Origin: Candidatus Geothermarchaeota archaeon
GTDB taxonomy: Archaea; Thermoproteota; Nitrososphaeria; Geothermarchaeales; JDFR-13
Direction: 5' to 3'
Length of the DNA: 43,108 bases
Assembly (NCBI GenBank): GCA_015523725.1
Contig: WAJV01000060.1
Coordinates: 1-43,108 of the forward strand
The position numbers were made by a program, and so were the translations under genes. Of this stretch, positions 28,173-36,244 are shown one piece after another. The notes beneath the pieces were generated by a model. The model ran no database searches. It had not been told where the DNA came from and saw nothing but the letters and a program-made list of their open reading frames with translations. Every line of letters starts with the position of its first letter. Within the stretch, counting starts at the first letter, position 1.

Positions 28173-28799
28173 GTGTCGAGTGATGTATTGAATATTTTAT
28201 TGACTGGTGTAGGAGGTCAGGGGATTATTACTCTCGCTAAGGTTATCGGTAGGGTCTCTCTTAATCGTGGTGTTAATATATTGATGGCGGAGACACATGG
28301 GATGAGTCAGAGAGGGGGTAGTGTGGTTGTTCATGTGAGGCTTGGGAATGCTAGTTATCCATTAATTCCCAAGGGTCTTGCTGATGTCATTCTGGGATTA
28401 GAATTGATAGAGACTTTTAGGGTTTTGGATTATGCTTCTAGAGATACTATTATCATAGCTAATGAGGGGGTGGTGAGACCTGCCTTACCCAATATTAAGA
28501 TGCCTTCGCGGGATATGTTGATTAGATATGCTAGGGATTCTGGGTTAAATGTGGTATATTTAAATGCTAGAGAGCTTGCCGAGAGGGCTGGGGACCCAAT
28601 TACCTTGAATATGGTTATGTTAGGTGCATTGGTTGCTTCGGGGGTATTGCCCGATGAGCTTGATATAAATGCGTTTAAGAATGTTATTATCTCTCTTCCA
28701 ATGGGGGATATTAATCTGAGAGCCTTTGAATATGGTTATGATGCTTTCCATAGAATAGTGAGTGGAGATATACGTAGTCTGCAGGATGCGCTTCCTTAA
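28173..28799 (+). CDS. iorB: indolepyruvate ferredoxin oxidoreductase, beta subunit
   Basis: IorB is the gamma-domain partner of IorA. The ~208-residue protein has the glycine-rich start NILLTGVGGQGIITLAKVIGR, the ETHGMSQRGGSVVVHVRLG motif, and PLIPKGLADVILGLELIET, all typical of the family. GTG 28173 is preceded by GGTGAT at 6 bases and gives a family-like N-terminus (MSSDVLNILL); GTG 28161, which overlaps the iorA stop, is an alternative. Either way the gene follows iorA without a gap, so translation is coupled. An OB-fold gene begins 17 bases after its stop. Confidence 0.94.
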   Translation: MSSDVLNILLTGVGGQGIITLAKVIGRVSLNRGVNILMAETHGMSQRGGSVVVHVRLGNASYPLIPKGLADVILGLELIETFRVLDYASRDTIIIANEGVVRPALPNIKMPSRDMLIRYARDSGLNVVYLNARELAERAGDPITLNMVMLGALVASGVLPDELDINAFKNVIISLPMGDINLRAFEYGYDAFHRIVSGDIRSLQDALP

Positions 28800-28816
28800 A
28801 GATTTATATAGTACGT

Positions 28817-29155
28817 GTGCCTATACCTATTCAACCGAATTTGTTATTGGCGAGCGAATTGAAGATTGGAGAAATTGATAAGGTAATGGACGGAGTGTCT
28901 GTCGAGGGTACTATTACTTCTAAAGGGAAGACGAGGAGCTTCATTTCTAGAAAAAGTGGTAAAAGGGTTTATGTTGCAAATGCTACTTTAACTGATGAGA
29001 GCGGAGAGATTACTCTTGTATTATGGAATAGGCAGATACTCAATTTCGATGTCGGGGATAAGGTTAGAATAGAGAATGGATATGTCACTGAGTTTAATGG
29101 GAACCTCCAACTTAATGTTGGGAAATATGGGACTATAACGAAGGTTGAAGAGTGA
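28817..29155 (+). CDS. OB-fold single-stranded nucleic-acid-binding protein (crenarchaeal SSB-like)
   Basis: A 112-residue protein that is essentially one OB fold: VSVEGTITSKG, aromatic/basic loop, VANATLTDESGEITLVLWN, and VGDKVRIENGYVTEFNGNLQLNVGKYGTI. The pattern matches crenarchaeal SSB and the OB domains of RPA-like proteins. The acidic, Gly/Arg-rich C-terminal tail of Sulfolobus SSB is missing, so the partner-binding function of that tail would be lacking. A GTG start lies 17 bases after iorB, so the gene is probably in the iorAB transcript, an odd partner for a DNA-binding protein. A T-rich terminator follows. Confidence 0.85.
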   Translation: MPIPIQPNLLLASELKIGEIDKVMDGVSVEGTITSKGKTRSFISRKSGKRVYVANATLTDESGEITLVLWNRQILNFDVGDKVRIENGYVTEFNGNLQLNVGKYGTITKVEE

Positions 29156-29188
29156 GTCTTAAGAGGAAATATTTTTAACTATACTCCC

Positions 29189-29200
29189 TTTTTTCTTTTT
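29189..29200 (+). terminator. T-tract terminator after the iorAB-OB operon
   Basis: TTTTTTCTTTTT begins about 33 bases after the OB-fold gene stop. This is a typical archaeal oligo-T terminator and separates the iorAB transcript from tmcA. Confidence 0.5.
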
Positions 29201-29250
29201 ATAAAATAGAAATTATTTGAAGAAATAAAGCACTATATTTTTCTTCTATT

Positions 29251-29277
29251 TGGTTATGAAAATATAACCATATAAAT
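29251..29277 (+). promoter_or_regulatory. inverted repeat abutting the tmcA TATA box
   Basis: A perfect inverted repeat TGGTTAT-N6-ATAACCA (29251-29270) directly abuts the TATA-like TATAAAT (29271-29277). Transcription would start near 29300, leaving a leader of about 36 bases with GGTGAT before the GTG start. A protein bound to the repeat would cover the BRE/TATA region. Confidence 0.45.
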
Positions 29278-29335
29278 TTGGTCATATCATGAGGTTTTAC
29301 AAAAATTACTTTATCGTTGTAATAGGTGATTAGCA

Positions 29336-31648
29336 GTGAATCTAAATAGAGAACGGTTGGAGATGATTATTAGGAGGGCTAGGGAGAATTTCCATAGGGC
29401 TCTAATCGTTGTTGAGGATGATGTTAGTCCAGCGGCCGAAATCCTATACATGTATTCAATGGTTAGGCAGAATAAATTCTCTATATTAGTTTCTTCGAAA
29501 TTGGATAGGGAGGATGTGGAGTGGTTAGAAAGTCTATTGGATCCAATCAGAGGTTTGGTTGATAATGAATTTGTTGAATGGAGTTATGTTTCTTTCAAGA
29601 CTTTGGAAAAGATTATGGGTACTACTTGGGATGTTCTAGTTGCGGACTTTAGACATGATTTTAGGCCAAATGATTTGGGTAGATTGGTTGAGGTTGTTAG
29701 GGGTGGGGGATTAATAATTCTTGTTACACCAAGGTTGGATGAGTGGGTTGATATGAAATTGCCTTTTCATAGGGATATGGTTACTGAGCCATACTCAATT
29801 AATGATGTTCGGCCTATATATTTGAGGCATGTAGTTGAGACGCTGAGGTCTAATCCTGGAGTATATATTCTTAGTGATGATGGAGAATTGATAGGTGATA
29901 TTCCTCCGAGAATCGTATATAGGAGGAGGGAGACGCATATTCCAGGCGACTCTACTCTAGATGAATATGTATATAGGCTTGCATTGACTCAAGATCAGGT
30001 GGATGCAATATATGCAATAGATAGGGGGACTTTGCTTAATAAGCCTGTAGTAATTACTGCGGATAGGGGGAGAGGTAAATCGGCCGCGTTGGGCTTGGCT
30101 ATAGCGGGAGTCTTGCTTAGGGACTATGGTAGGGAGAGAAAGATGCGTATCGTTATTACCGCACCTGAACCAGTTAATGTAAGGGAGGTGTTTAATTTTG
30201 CTAGAAAGGTGCTTAGGTTTAAGGGTGTTAAATTTAATGTTAAGAGGTTGGGGGATTATATTGTTGAGTTAAATAGTGAGGTTGGGCAGTTAAGATATGT
30301 ATCACCTATTGAGGTGTTTAGGGAGAGGATGGATTATTTGTTTGTCGATGAGGCTTCTGGAATACCTGTAAATCTTCTTGAGGGATATTTGGAGAGATTT
30401 CGGTTCGGTGTGTTTTCAACGACTCTTCATGGCTATGAGGGTGCGGGTAGGGGATTTCAAGTCAGATTCTTACCTATGATACGTAATTTAAGTAAGGGTG
30501 GGTTGTTAGAGGTTAATATGTCTGAACCCATAAGATATGCTATTAATGATCCGATTGAGGATTGGTTATTTAAAGCTCTACTACTTGATTCCGATCCTGC
30601 GAAGGTAGGCTCTGAAATTAGGGACTTAATTGATGAGGGTGATTTAGAATATGTTAAGATTGATTTAGGGGAGTGGCTGTTCAGGAGGTTGAATCTATTC
30701 AGACAATATGTTGGCATATATATTTTTGCCCATTATCGGAATAGACCCAATGATATTATGATGTTGTGTGATGCGCCTCATCACTTTGCTAGGTGTATAA
30801 TGTATAGGGATATGGTTGTCAACAGTTTACATTTATCCTATGAGGGTGGTCTCTCAGAGGACGCTGTTAGGAGATCTTTGGCGGGCGCCCCGCCTTCTGG
30901 GCATCTTATACCAACCGTCCTTATTAGGTATTATCCTATGTATAAAGATTTTAGTAAATTAAGGGGTATTAGAGTCGTAAGGATAGCTACTCATCCTGAG
31001 CTGATGGATAGGGGGATTGGGAGTTATGCGTTGAAGAAGCTTATATCTGAGGCTAAGAGATTGGGTTTTGATTGGGTTGGGGCTAGTTTTGGGGCTACCA
31101 TAAATTTGTTAAACTTTTGGTTTAAGAATGGATTTGTTCCAGTGTATCTTAGCCCTATTAAGAACCCGGTCTCAGGGGAATTTAGTACGATCGTTGTTAA
31201 TCCTTTGAATAGGGTGGCTAGGAGGTTTGTCAAGCGTTTCAGGATAGAGTTTAAAAAACTATTTGTTGACTCGATGGTGGATACATACTTTGTTTTGGAT
31301 GAGGCTTTGGCCTATCATTTATTGTCGTTGGATAGGTGGAGTATTGATTATGTGCCTGAGTTGAGGGGGAATAGTCTGGAGAGGCTTAAGGAATATTGTA
31401 TGGGTGCATTACATTATGGAGGTGCGGTTGACGCTATTAGGGAGGTGGTTAAGGCTCATTTCGTTAGGAGTCCTGATAAGAGAGTCTCCATCCCTCGCAA
31501 GTATGAATATGCGATTATCTCTAAGGTTTTGCAGGCGAGGAGTTGGGAGAAGGTGTCTTCGAGATATGATATTAGTAAAGATGAGTTGATTGCGAGGATT
31601 AGGGAGTATATTGGGAAGATGAGGTTGAATTATCTTAGGAGGTTGTGA
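29336..31648 (+). CDS. tmcA: tRNA(Met) cytidine acetyltransferase TmcA / Nat10-like RNA acetyltransferase
   Basis: TmcA-type enzymes use ATP and acetyl-CoA to make N4-acetylcytidine in tRNA and, in thermophilic archaea, at many rRNA and other RNA sites. The 770-residue protein shows all the domains: an N-terminal DUF1726 domain, RecA-like helicase module with Walker A ADRGRGKSAALG (residues 242-253), Walker B YLFVDEASGIPV, STTLHGYEGAGRGF and SEPIRYAINDPIEDWL, then a GNAT domain with RIATHPELMDRGIGSYAL, and the C-terminal RNA-binding tail. The start is GTG with GGTGAT upstream. The ASCH gene begins 6 bases after its stop. The upstream inverted repeat suggests control. Confidence 0.96.
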   Translation: MNLNRERLEMIIRRARENFHRALIVVEDDVSPAAEILYMYSMVRQNKFSILVSSKLDREDVEWLESLLDPIRGLVDNEFVEWSYVSFKTLEKIMGTTWDVLVADFRHDFRPNDLGRLVEVVRGGGLIILVTPRLDEWVDMKLPFHRDMVTEPYSINDVRPIYLRHVVETLRSNPGVYILSDDGELIGDIPPRIVYRRRETHIPGDSTLDEYVYRLALTQDQVDAIYAIDRGTLLNKPVVITADRGRGKSAALGLAIAGVLLRDYGRERKMRIVITAPEPVNVREVFNFARKVLRFKGVKFNVKRLGDYIVELNSEVGQLRYVSPIEVFRERMDYLFVDEASGIPVNLLEGYLERFRFGVFSTTLHGYEGAGRGFQVRFLPMIRNLSKGGLLEVNMSEPIRYAINDPIEDWLFKALLLDSDPAKVGSEIRDLIDEGDLEYVKIDLGEWLFRRLNLFRQYVGIYIFAHYRNRPNDIMMLCDAPHHFARCIMYRDMVVNSLHLSYEGGLSEDAVRRSLAGAPPSGHLIPTVLIRYYPMYKDFSKLRGIRVVRIATHPELMDRGIGSYALKKLISEAKRLGFDWVGASFGATINLLNFWFKNGFVPVYLSPIKNPVSGEFSTIVVNPLNRVARRFVKRFRIEFKKLFVDSMVDTYFVLDEALAYHLLSLDRWSIDYVPELRGNSLERLKEYCMGALHYGGAVDAIREVVKAHFVRSPDKRVSIPRKYEYAIISKVLQARSWEKVSSRYDISKDELIARIREYIGKMRLNYLRRL

Positions 31649-31654
31649 TTTGGT

Positions 31655-31993
31655 ATGCCACGGCATAGGCATCTGAAGTTTAAGCCTGAGTATTTGAGAG
31701 ATTTGTTGAGTGGTAGGAAGAGGACTACTATTAGGCGTGAAAAGAAATATGATGAAGGGGAGGTTGTATATGTTTGTGATTTGAAGGGTAGGGTTTATGG
31801 GCGAGCTTTTATCTATAGAGTAGATTCTAAGAGAGTTGGTGAACTTAGTGATGAGGATGCTAGGAGAGATGGGTTTAGAGATCTTGGGGAGTTGTTGAGG
31901 GCCTTAACTAATATATATGGTAAGCTCGATAAGAATGATGTAATTTATATATATCATTTAGAGGTTTTGGAGGTGTATAGAGATATCCAATAA
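31655..31993 (+). CDS. ASCH-domain protein, possible N4-acetylcytidine hydrolase-like
   Basis: A 112-residue single-domain ASCH (PUA-like) protein: LKFKPEYLRDLLSGRKRTTIRR, KYDEGEVVYV, and LSDEDARRDGFRDLGELLRAL. ASCH proteins bind RNA or modified nucleosides. By eye the GRKRTTIR motif lines up with GRKTITIR of E. coli YqfB, an ASCH enzyme that removes the acetyl group from N4-acetylcytidine; Lys22 and Thr25 match its reported Lys and Thr, and Asp72 falls at its Glu. The gene lies 6 bases after tmcA, which makes N4-acetylcytidine, so a linked role is attractive. It may instead simply bind RNA. Start at ATG 31655. Confidence 0.85.
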   Translation: MPRHRHLKFKPEYLRDLLSGRKRTTIRREKKYDEGEVVYVCDLKGRVYGRAFIYRVDSKRVGELSDEDARRDGFRDLGELLRALTNIYGKLDKNDVIYIYHLEVLEVYRDIQ

Positions 31994-32081
31994 GCCGGAT
32001 AAAGATACGGTTCTCAATGGTGGGGAGATAAATATTTACATATATTTTCCGGTTTTAGTTGTCGTTTTTTCTGCAGTATCA

Positions 32082-33176
32082 TTGATTCCAGTTATTAGTT
32101 ATTTAATGATTAGGCTGACTGGTAATGAAATGCTATCAACCATATCTGTTAGCATATTTGGTTTAACTTATGCGTTGTCAAGTTTGTTGGCTGGCGTGGT
32201 TCATAGTATCTTCGGAGATGAACTACGGGTGGTGTCATACAGTTTATTAGGAATGGTTGTATCTATGTTCCTATTTTATCTGGATAATCCCATATTATTT
32301 ATTGTAGCCAGGGCTTTGATAGGATTATTTGAGTCTTTTATATTTGTTGGTTATATGGCTTTGTTATTGAATTTATTTAGATCTCATGAGGAGGGAACCT
32401 ATGCAATAGGTAAATTTTTCTCTATAATGGGTGTTGGCTTGGTATTTGGGCCGATGGCTGGAGCTATTTACGTTGATAGGGGTCTATATAAATTGGCGTT
32501 TACGGTTTCCATACTGCTGCTGACCTTAATATATTTCCTTGTTAGAAGGGGAATGAGAATCATTGGTGTACCCCATTCAAACCGAGGTCTTTATCTTCAT
32601 TTGTCTAGTATGGGTGGGTTAGTTCTTGGGGTTGCGTTAATAATGGTATTGTCTGTTGGATCGGTTGATGGTGTTATTCAATCGCGTAGTGTAATATGGT
32701 TTGATAAGTTGGGCGTCGCTCCATCCATTGGGGGTATATTAATGACTACTTATTATTTCTTTACAATAATTACCGAGACACTGGTTCCATATTTGTATAA
32801 GAGGTTTGGATTAAAGGTTTTATCGATGCTAATTATTCCTTCATTGATTGGGTTAGCGCTAGTTCTTATTAGACCTTTAAGCGGCTCCAGTGGTGATAGT
32901 CTTTATTATTTCGTGTATTTATCTGTTGTGGCTTTTATTTTTGCATTAGATATGGGTTTGATTTCCCCTATGGGAAGTGAGAGACTAGCCAGATCCATAA
33001 GTGATAATTATCTAATTGGGTCTGGTATTGTGAACGCAGTTTGGTCTATAAGCTATTTTATTACGCCGTCTTTATTGGGTTTTATGGGGACTCCACCTAC
33101 GATAGATATAGTACTACTACTAGTTTTTTTAATTATGGTTCTACTCGGTATTCCAATGGCTAGGGGAAAAGATTAA
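32082..33176 (+). CDS. MFS transporter, true start uncertain
   Basis: A major-facilitator-type protein with 11-12 hydrophobic helices and a central loop near residues 165-175. The only usual in-frame start is TTG 32082, which would cut off much of helix 1; the frame stays open upstream to 31962, and residues encoded from about 32028 (INIYIYFPVLVVVFSAVS) complete that helix. A ribosome-like GGTGGGGAG stands at 32019-32027, and an ATG at 32017 would join this frame if the G run at 32022-32025 had one more G. So the gene probably starts near 32017 or at a non-standard codon. Substrate is unknown. It overlaps the convergent DUF167 gene by 4 bases. Confidence 0.8.
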   Translation: MIPVISYLMIRLTGNEMLSTISVSIFGLTYALSSLLAGVVHSIFGDELRVVSYSLLGMVVSMFLFYLDNPILFIVARALIGLFESFIFVGYMALLLNLFRSHEEGTYAIGKFFSIMGVGLVFGPMAGAIYVDRGLYKLAFTVSILLLTLIYFLVRRGMRIIGVPHSNRGLYLHLSSMGGLVLGVALIMVLSVGSVDGVIQSRSVIWFDKLGVAPSIGGILMTTYYFFTIITETLVPYLYKRFGLKVLSMLIIPSLIGLALVLIRPLSGSSGDSLYYFVYLSVVAFIFALDMGLISPMGSERLARSISDNYLIGSGIVNAVWSISYFITPSLLGFMGTPPTIDIVLLLVFLIMVLLGIPMARGKD

Positions 33177-33448
33177 TCACTAATTAATTTTTTGATTATC
33201 GTTTCTTTATCATAATCGGCATAAATTCTTATGATTTTTATCCTGTCTTTGGTTCCTCTTATTAATGTAATTTTATCTATGCCAATACCCAATTTTTTTG
33301 ATATCTTCTTTATTAATGCTTTGTTGACTCTGCCTTTAATTGGTTTCTCTGGAGTTTCATATATAATTATATCATTCTCCAAATACAATTTCTCTCTCTT
33401 TTTCATTGGTTTAACATGTATTTTTATATCAATATATTTGTTGTTCAT
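33173..33448 (-). CDS. DUF167 (YggU-like) protein
   Basis: A 91-residue protein of the UPF0235/DUF167 family: KIHVKPMKKREKLY, the conserved PEKPIKGRVNKALIKKISKKLG (usually P..GKAN..L), and ITLIRGTKDRIKIIRIY. The family's function is unknown. The usual GKAN motif reads KGRVN here. It is transcribed toward the MFS gene and shares 4 bases with its end, and is divergent from ornithine carbamoyltransferase. Confidence 0.85.
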   Translation of the reverse strand: MNNKYIDIKIHVKPMKKREKLYLENDIIIYETPEKPIKGRVNKALIKKISKKLGIGIDKITLIRGTKDRIKIIRIYADYDKETIIKKLISD

Positions 33449-33555
33449 ATAAAGATTTGAGTCTGTATAACTTAATATCCTTTACTTAGTTAATAGGTAT
33501 TAGTATTTTTTTCTATATGGCTATAAATGTTTGTTACACTATTAATTTTTGTTTG

Positions 33556-33578
33556 TTATATATAAAATATCTTTATAT
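33556..33578 (+). promoter_or_regulatory. TATA-like boxes for argF
   Basis: TTATATATAAAA (33556-33567) and TTTATAT (33572-33578) lie 56-78 bases before the chosen ATG. The second box would start transcription near 33603, giving a 30-base leader holding GGTGAG as ribosome site. Confidence 0.4.
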
Positions 33579-33633
33579 CCAGCCCATTATAATAAGGTTA
33601 ATATTCAGCTATATGCAAATTATGGTGAGACAT

Positions 33634-34572
33634 ATGAGGAGTTATTTTAAGGGTAAAGATTTTCTGACCTTGATGGATTTTAGAAGGGATGAAATAGAAT
33701 ATATTATTGATGTGGCCTTGGAATTTAAGCGGTTATTTGGAGTTAGGGCTCCTCATGAGTTTCTTAAGGGTAGGGTTATCGGTCTATTGTTTGAGAAGCC
33801 CTCGACTAGGACTAGGGTCTCCTTTATGGCTGCTGCTTCTCATCTGGGTGCAACTCCTATTCAGTTGAATCCAAATGTTATGCAACTCTCTAGGGGGGAG
33901 CCTATTAAGGATACTGCAAGGGTTTTGGATAGGTATTTAGATGCATTGGTTATAAGGACTTTTGGGCAGGAGATTGTCGAGGAATATGCTGATTGGATGG
34001 TGAGACCAGTTATCAATGCATTGACTGATTTAACGCATCCTATGCAGGGGTTAGCCGATTTGATGACGATTTGGGAGTATAAGGGGCGTAGGAGAAGGAT
34101 TAAGTTGGGGTATGTCGGTGATATATGGAATGTTTGTCATAGTTTAATGATTGTGTCTAGCATGTTTGGTTATGAGATGTATATTGCTAGGCCCAAGGGA
34201 TATGAGGCTGATAAAAGGATTCTAGAATATGTTGATGATATGTCGAAAAGGAGTGGGGCGAACATTGTTTTTACTGAGGATGTTGAGGAGGCCTTCAAGG
34301 ATGCTGATGTAGTATATGCTAATACTTGGCATAGTATGGGTGGCCCTGAGGCTGAAAAAGATAAGAGATTGAGGGACTGGTCTGGTTATCAAGCTAATGA
34401 GGATAATACTGTGGTGGCCAAGGATGATTTCATATTTATGCATTGCTTACCTGGATATAGGGGGGAGGAGATGAGTGATGGTATTATCGAGGGTTCTCAT
34501 AGTGTTGTTTTCGATCAGGCTGAGAACAGGATGCATACAGAGAAGGCTGTTTTGGCTTTGGTTGTTGAGTGA
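33634..34572 (+). CDS. argF: ornithine carbamoyltransferase
   Basis: This enzyme joins carbamoyl phosphate and ornithine to citrulline in arginine synthesis, or runs backward in arginine breakdown. The 312-residue protein has the carbamoyl-phosphate site FEKPSTRTRVSF, the THPMQGLADLMT motif, the ornithine loop with WHSMGG, and HCLPGYRGEE, which together mark ornithine rather than aspartate carbamoyltransferase. I start at ATG 33634 (MRSYFKGKDFLTL) because GGTGAG lies 6 bases upstream; the frame extends 39 codons further, but that stretch is hydrophobic, unlike the family, and contains the promoter. No other arginine genes lie in the window. Confidence 0.95.
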   Translation: MRSYFKGKDFLTLMDFRRDEIEYIIDVALEFKRLFGVRAPHEFLKGRVIGLLFEKPSTRTRVSFMAAASHLGATPIQLNPNVMQLSRGEPIKDTARVLDRYLDALVIRTFGQEIVEEYADWMVRPVINALTDLTHPMQGLADLMTIWEYKGRRRRIKLGYVGDIWNVCHSLMIVSSMFGYEMYIARPKGYEADKRILEYVDDMSKRSGANIVFTEDVEEAFKDADVVYANTWHSMGGPEAEKDKRLRDWSGYQANEDNTVVAKDDFIFMHCLPGYRGEEMSDGIIEGSHSVVFDQAENRMHTEKAVLALVVE

Positions 34573-34628
34573 TTAATTATTTAATATTTATTGTGTTAGG
34601 TAGTATAGAGGGAGGGTGATAATTAGGG

Positions 34629-35801
34629 TTGGTGGAGTCGAGGGTAAGGTATCTATTGATTATAGTTTCTATATCGACCTTTGCTTTTTGGGTATCTAGT
34701 ACTATGATTAGGCCAATATTCCCTCTGTATTTGAGTGATATTGGTTTTAATACTATTGAGATAGGTATTGTGCTGAGTATACCTCAGTTTCTAGCGATAT
34801 TTTTACGTGTTCCATTATCGAGTAGGGCTAAGCCGATGGGTAGGACGAGGTTTCTAACTATTGCTATGTTATTAAATTCAGTAGCCATATTGCTTTATTT
34901 CTTGGCTTTTAATAAACCAATTGTGGTCGGCGCCAGGCTTCTACATACTCTTCCAATAGCGGCTTTTGGTCCCGTGGCTATGGCCTATGTTTCGATAATT
35001 AGTCCGAGGAGGCGGAGGGGAGGTATAATGGGGATGTACCTTACTTCTGTGGGGTTATCTGTTTTCTTGGGTCCATTAATAACGTCTTTATTAACTACGT
35101 GGATTGATTTGAAATATGTTTTTTTAGCGGCTGCTCTACCTAGTTTATTATCGACTTTTTTGTTATTTAGTGCATCAGATGCGGATATTGAAGGTGATTC
35201 GGATTCTACTGTTAGTTATAGTTTGGTGGAAGGTTTAAAAAGACTTTGGAAAAATAAGGGCTTTGTATTGATCTGCCTGTCGGCATTACTATATAGTAGT
35301 TCCATGGGGTTTATGAGGTCGTTTTTCCCCTTATTTCTAAAGGAGGAGTATTTGATTGGGGCTGGCTTGATTAGTTTATTGTATTCTTTGAGGGGTTTAA
35401 CTAATGTGTTGAGCCGACCGCTTTCGGGGTTTTTATCTGATAGAGTGGGTGTAGGTATTTTAGTTGTGTCTGGATTGCTTATTTCTTCTCTTACTATATA
35501 TATAATATCTTTGGCTCCTCCCCTTGAGATTGTCGCCGTTATGATGGCTTTATTTGGAGTTGGTTGGGGTATAAGAGCTGTGTCAAGCATTAACTTTATA
35601 GGATTTTATTTGGGTAGGGATGATAGAGAGGTGGGTATGGCTATTTTTTATAATATGTTTGATATTGGTGTAACCATCGGCTCTATGAGTGGCGGGATAT
35701 TATTAACATTTTTGAGTTTTAATTCTATTTTTTGGTTATATTCTGTTATTATATTTATAGCTGCCTTGATAACTTTGCCATTGGTAATAAAGAAGTTGTG
35801 A
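34629..35801 (+). CDS. MFS transporter
   Basis: A 390-residue major-facilitator protein with about 12 hydrophobic helices: the first begins LLIIVSISTFAFWVSS, and the helix 2-3 loop carries SRAKPMGRTR, a variant of MFS motif A. The second half repeats it as SGFLSDRVGVG. A cytoplasmic loop (SASDADIEGDSDSTVSYS) divides the two halves. Substrate is unknown; such proteins in archaea are often drug or sugar exporters. Start TTG 34629 or GTG 34632, both after GGAGGGTGAT. Its stop lies next to the convergent RidA stop with no gap. Confidence 0.88.
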   Translation: MVESRVRYLLIIVSISTFAFWVSSTMIRPIFPLYLSDIGFNTIEIGIVLSIPQFLAIFLRVPLSSRAKPMGRTRFLTIAMLLNSVAILLYFLAFNKPIVVGARLLHTLPIAAFGPVAMAYVSIISPRRRRGGIMGMYLTSVGLSVFLGPLITSLLTTWIDLKYVFLAAALPSLLSTFLLFSASDADIEGDSDSTVSYSLVEGLKRLWKNKGFVLICLSALLYSSSMGFMRSFFPLFLKEEYLIGAGLISLLYSLRGLTNVLSRPLSGFLSDRVGVGILVVSGLLISSLTIYIISLAPPLEIVAVMMALFGVGWGIRAVSSINFIGFYLGRDDREVGMAIFYNMFDIGVTIGSMSGGILLTFLSFNSIFWLYSVIIFIAALITLPLVIKKL

Positions 35802-36182
35802 TTATGGAATTATTGCGATTGCATCCATCTCTATTAATAAGTCTTCCCTTGGGGGTTTAGCCGCTACCGTTGTGCGTGCTGGTCTCCATTCATTGAAATA
35901 TTTGGAATATATTTCATTGAATTCCTTGTATAAGTCTGGCTTCGATAGATAAACATTTATTTTTACAATGTTCTTTAAATCTCCACCAGCTGCTTTTACT
36001 ATGGCTAAGATGTTTTTTATTACTCTATCAGTCTGTTCTTTTATGTCTTTACCTACAACTTGGCCATTACTTGGGTCTATTGCTACCTGTCCAGATATAT
36101 ATAATGTATTCCCCGCTTTAATGGCTTGGGAGTATGCTGCTAATGGCTTTGGAGCTTCCTCAGTATAGATTATTTTATTCAT
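35802..36182 (-). CDS. ridA: RidA-family enamine/imine deaminase
   Basis: RidA hydrolyses reactive 2-aminoacrylate and other enamines released by PLP enzymes, protecting them. The 126-residue protein has the family path: APKPLAAYSQAIKAGNTLYISGQ, VKAAGGDLKNIVKINVYL, and the substrate Arg in RPARTTVAAKPPR with IEMDAIAIIP at the end. Length and motifs fit the active RidA subgroup. It has its own GGTGTG ribosome site and a TATA-like stretch at 36225-36240 on this strand, so it is probably separate from the lyase operon 62 bases upstream, although readthrough is possible. Confidence 0.95.
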   Translation of the reverse strand: MNKIIYTEEAPKPLAAYSQAIKAGNTLYISGQVAIDPSNGQVVGKDIKEQTDRVIKNILAIVKAAGGDLKNIVKINVYLSKPDLYKEFNEIYSKYFNEWRPARTTVAAKPPREDLLIEMDAIAIIP

Positions 36183-36244
36183 GATTACACACCTACTAAT
36201 TAAGATTATAATTATATCTTTCTTGATACAATAATAAATATAAA

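Noticed and set aside
33517-33633. 39-codon N-terminal extension of ornithine carbamoyltransferase
   Set aside because: The stretch contains TATA-like boxes, is unlike family N-termini, and a GGTGAG ribosome site precedes the inner ATG.
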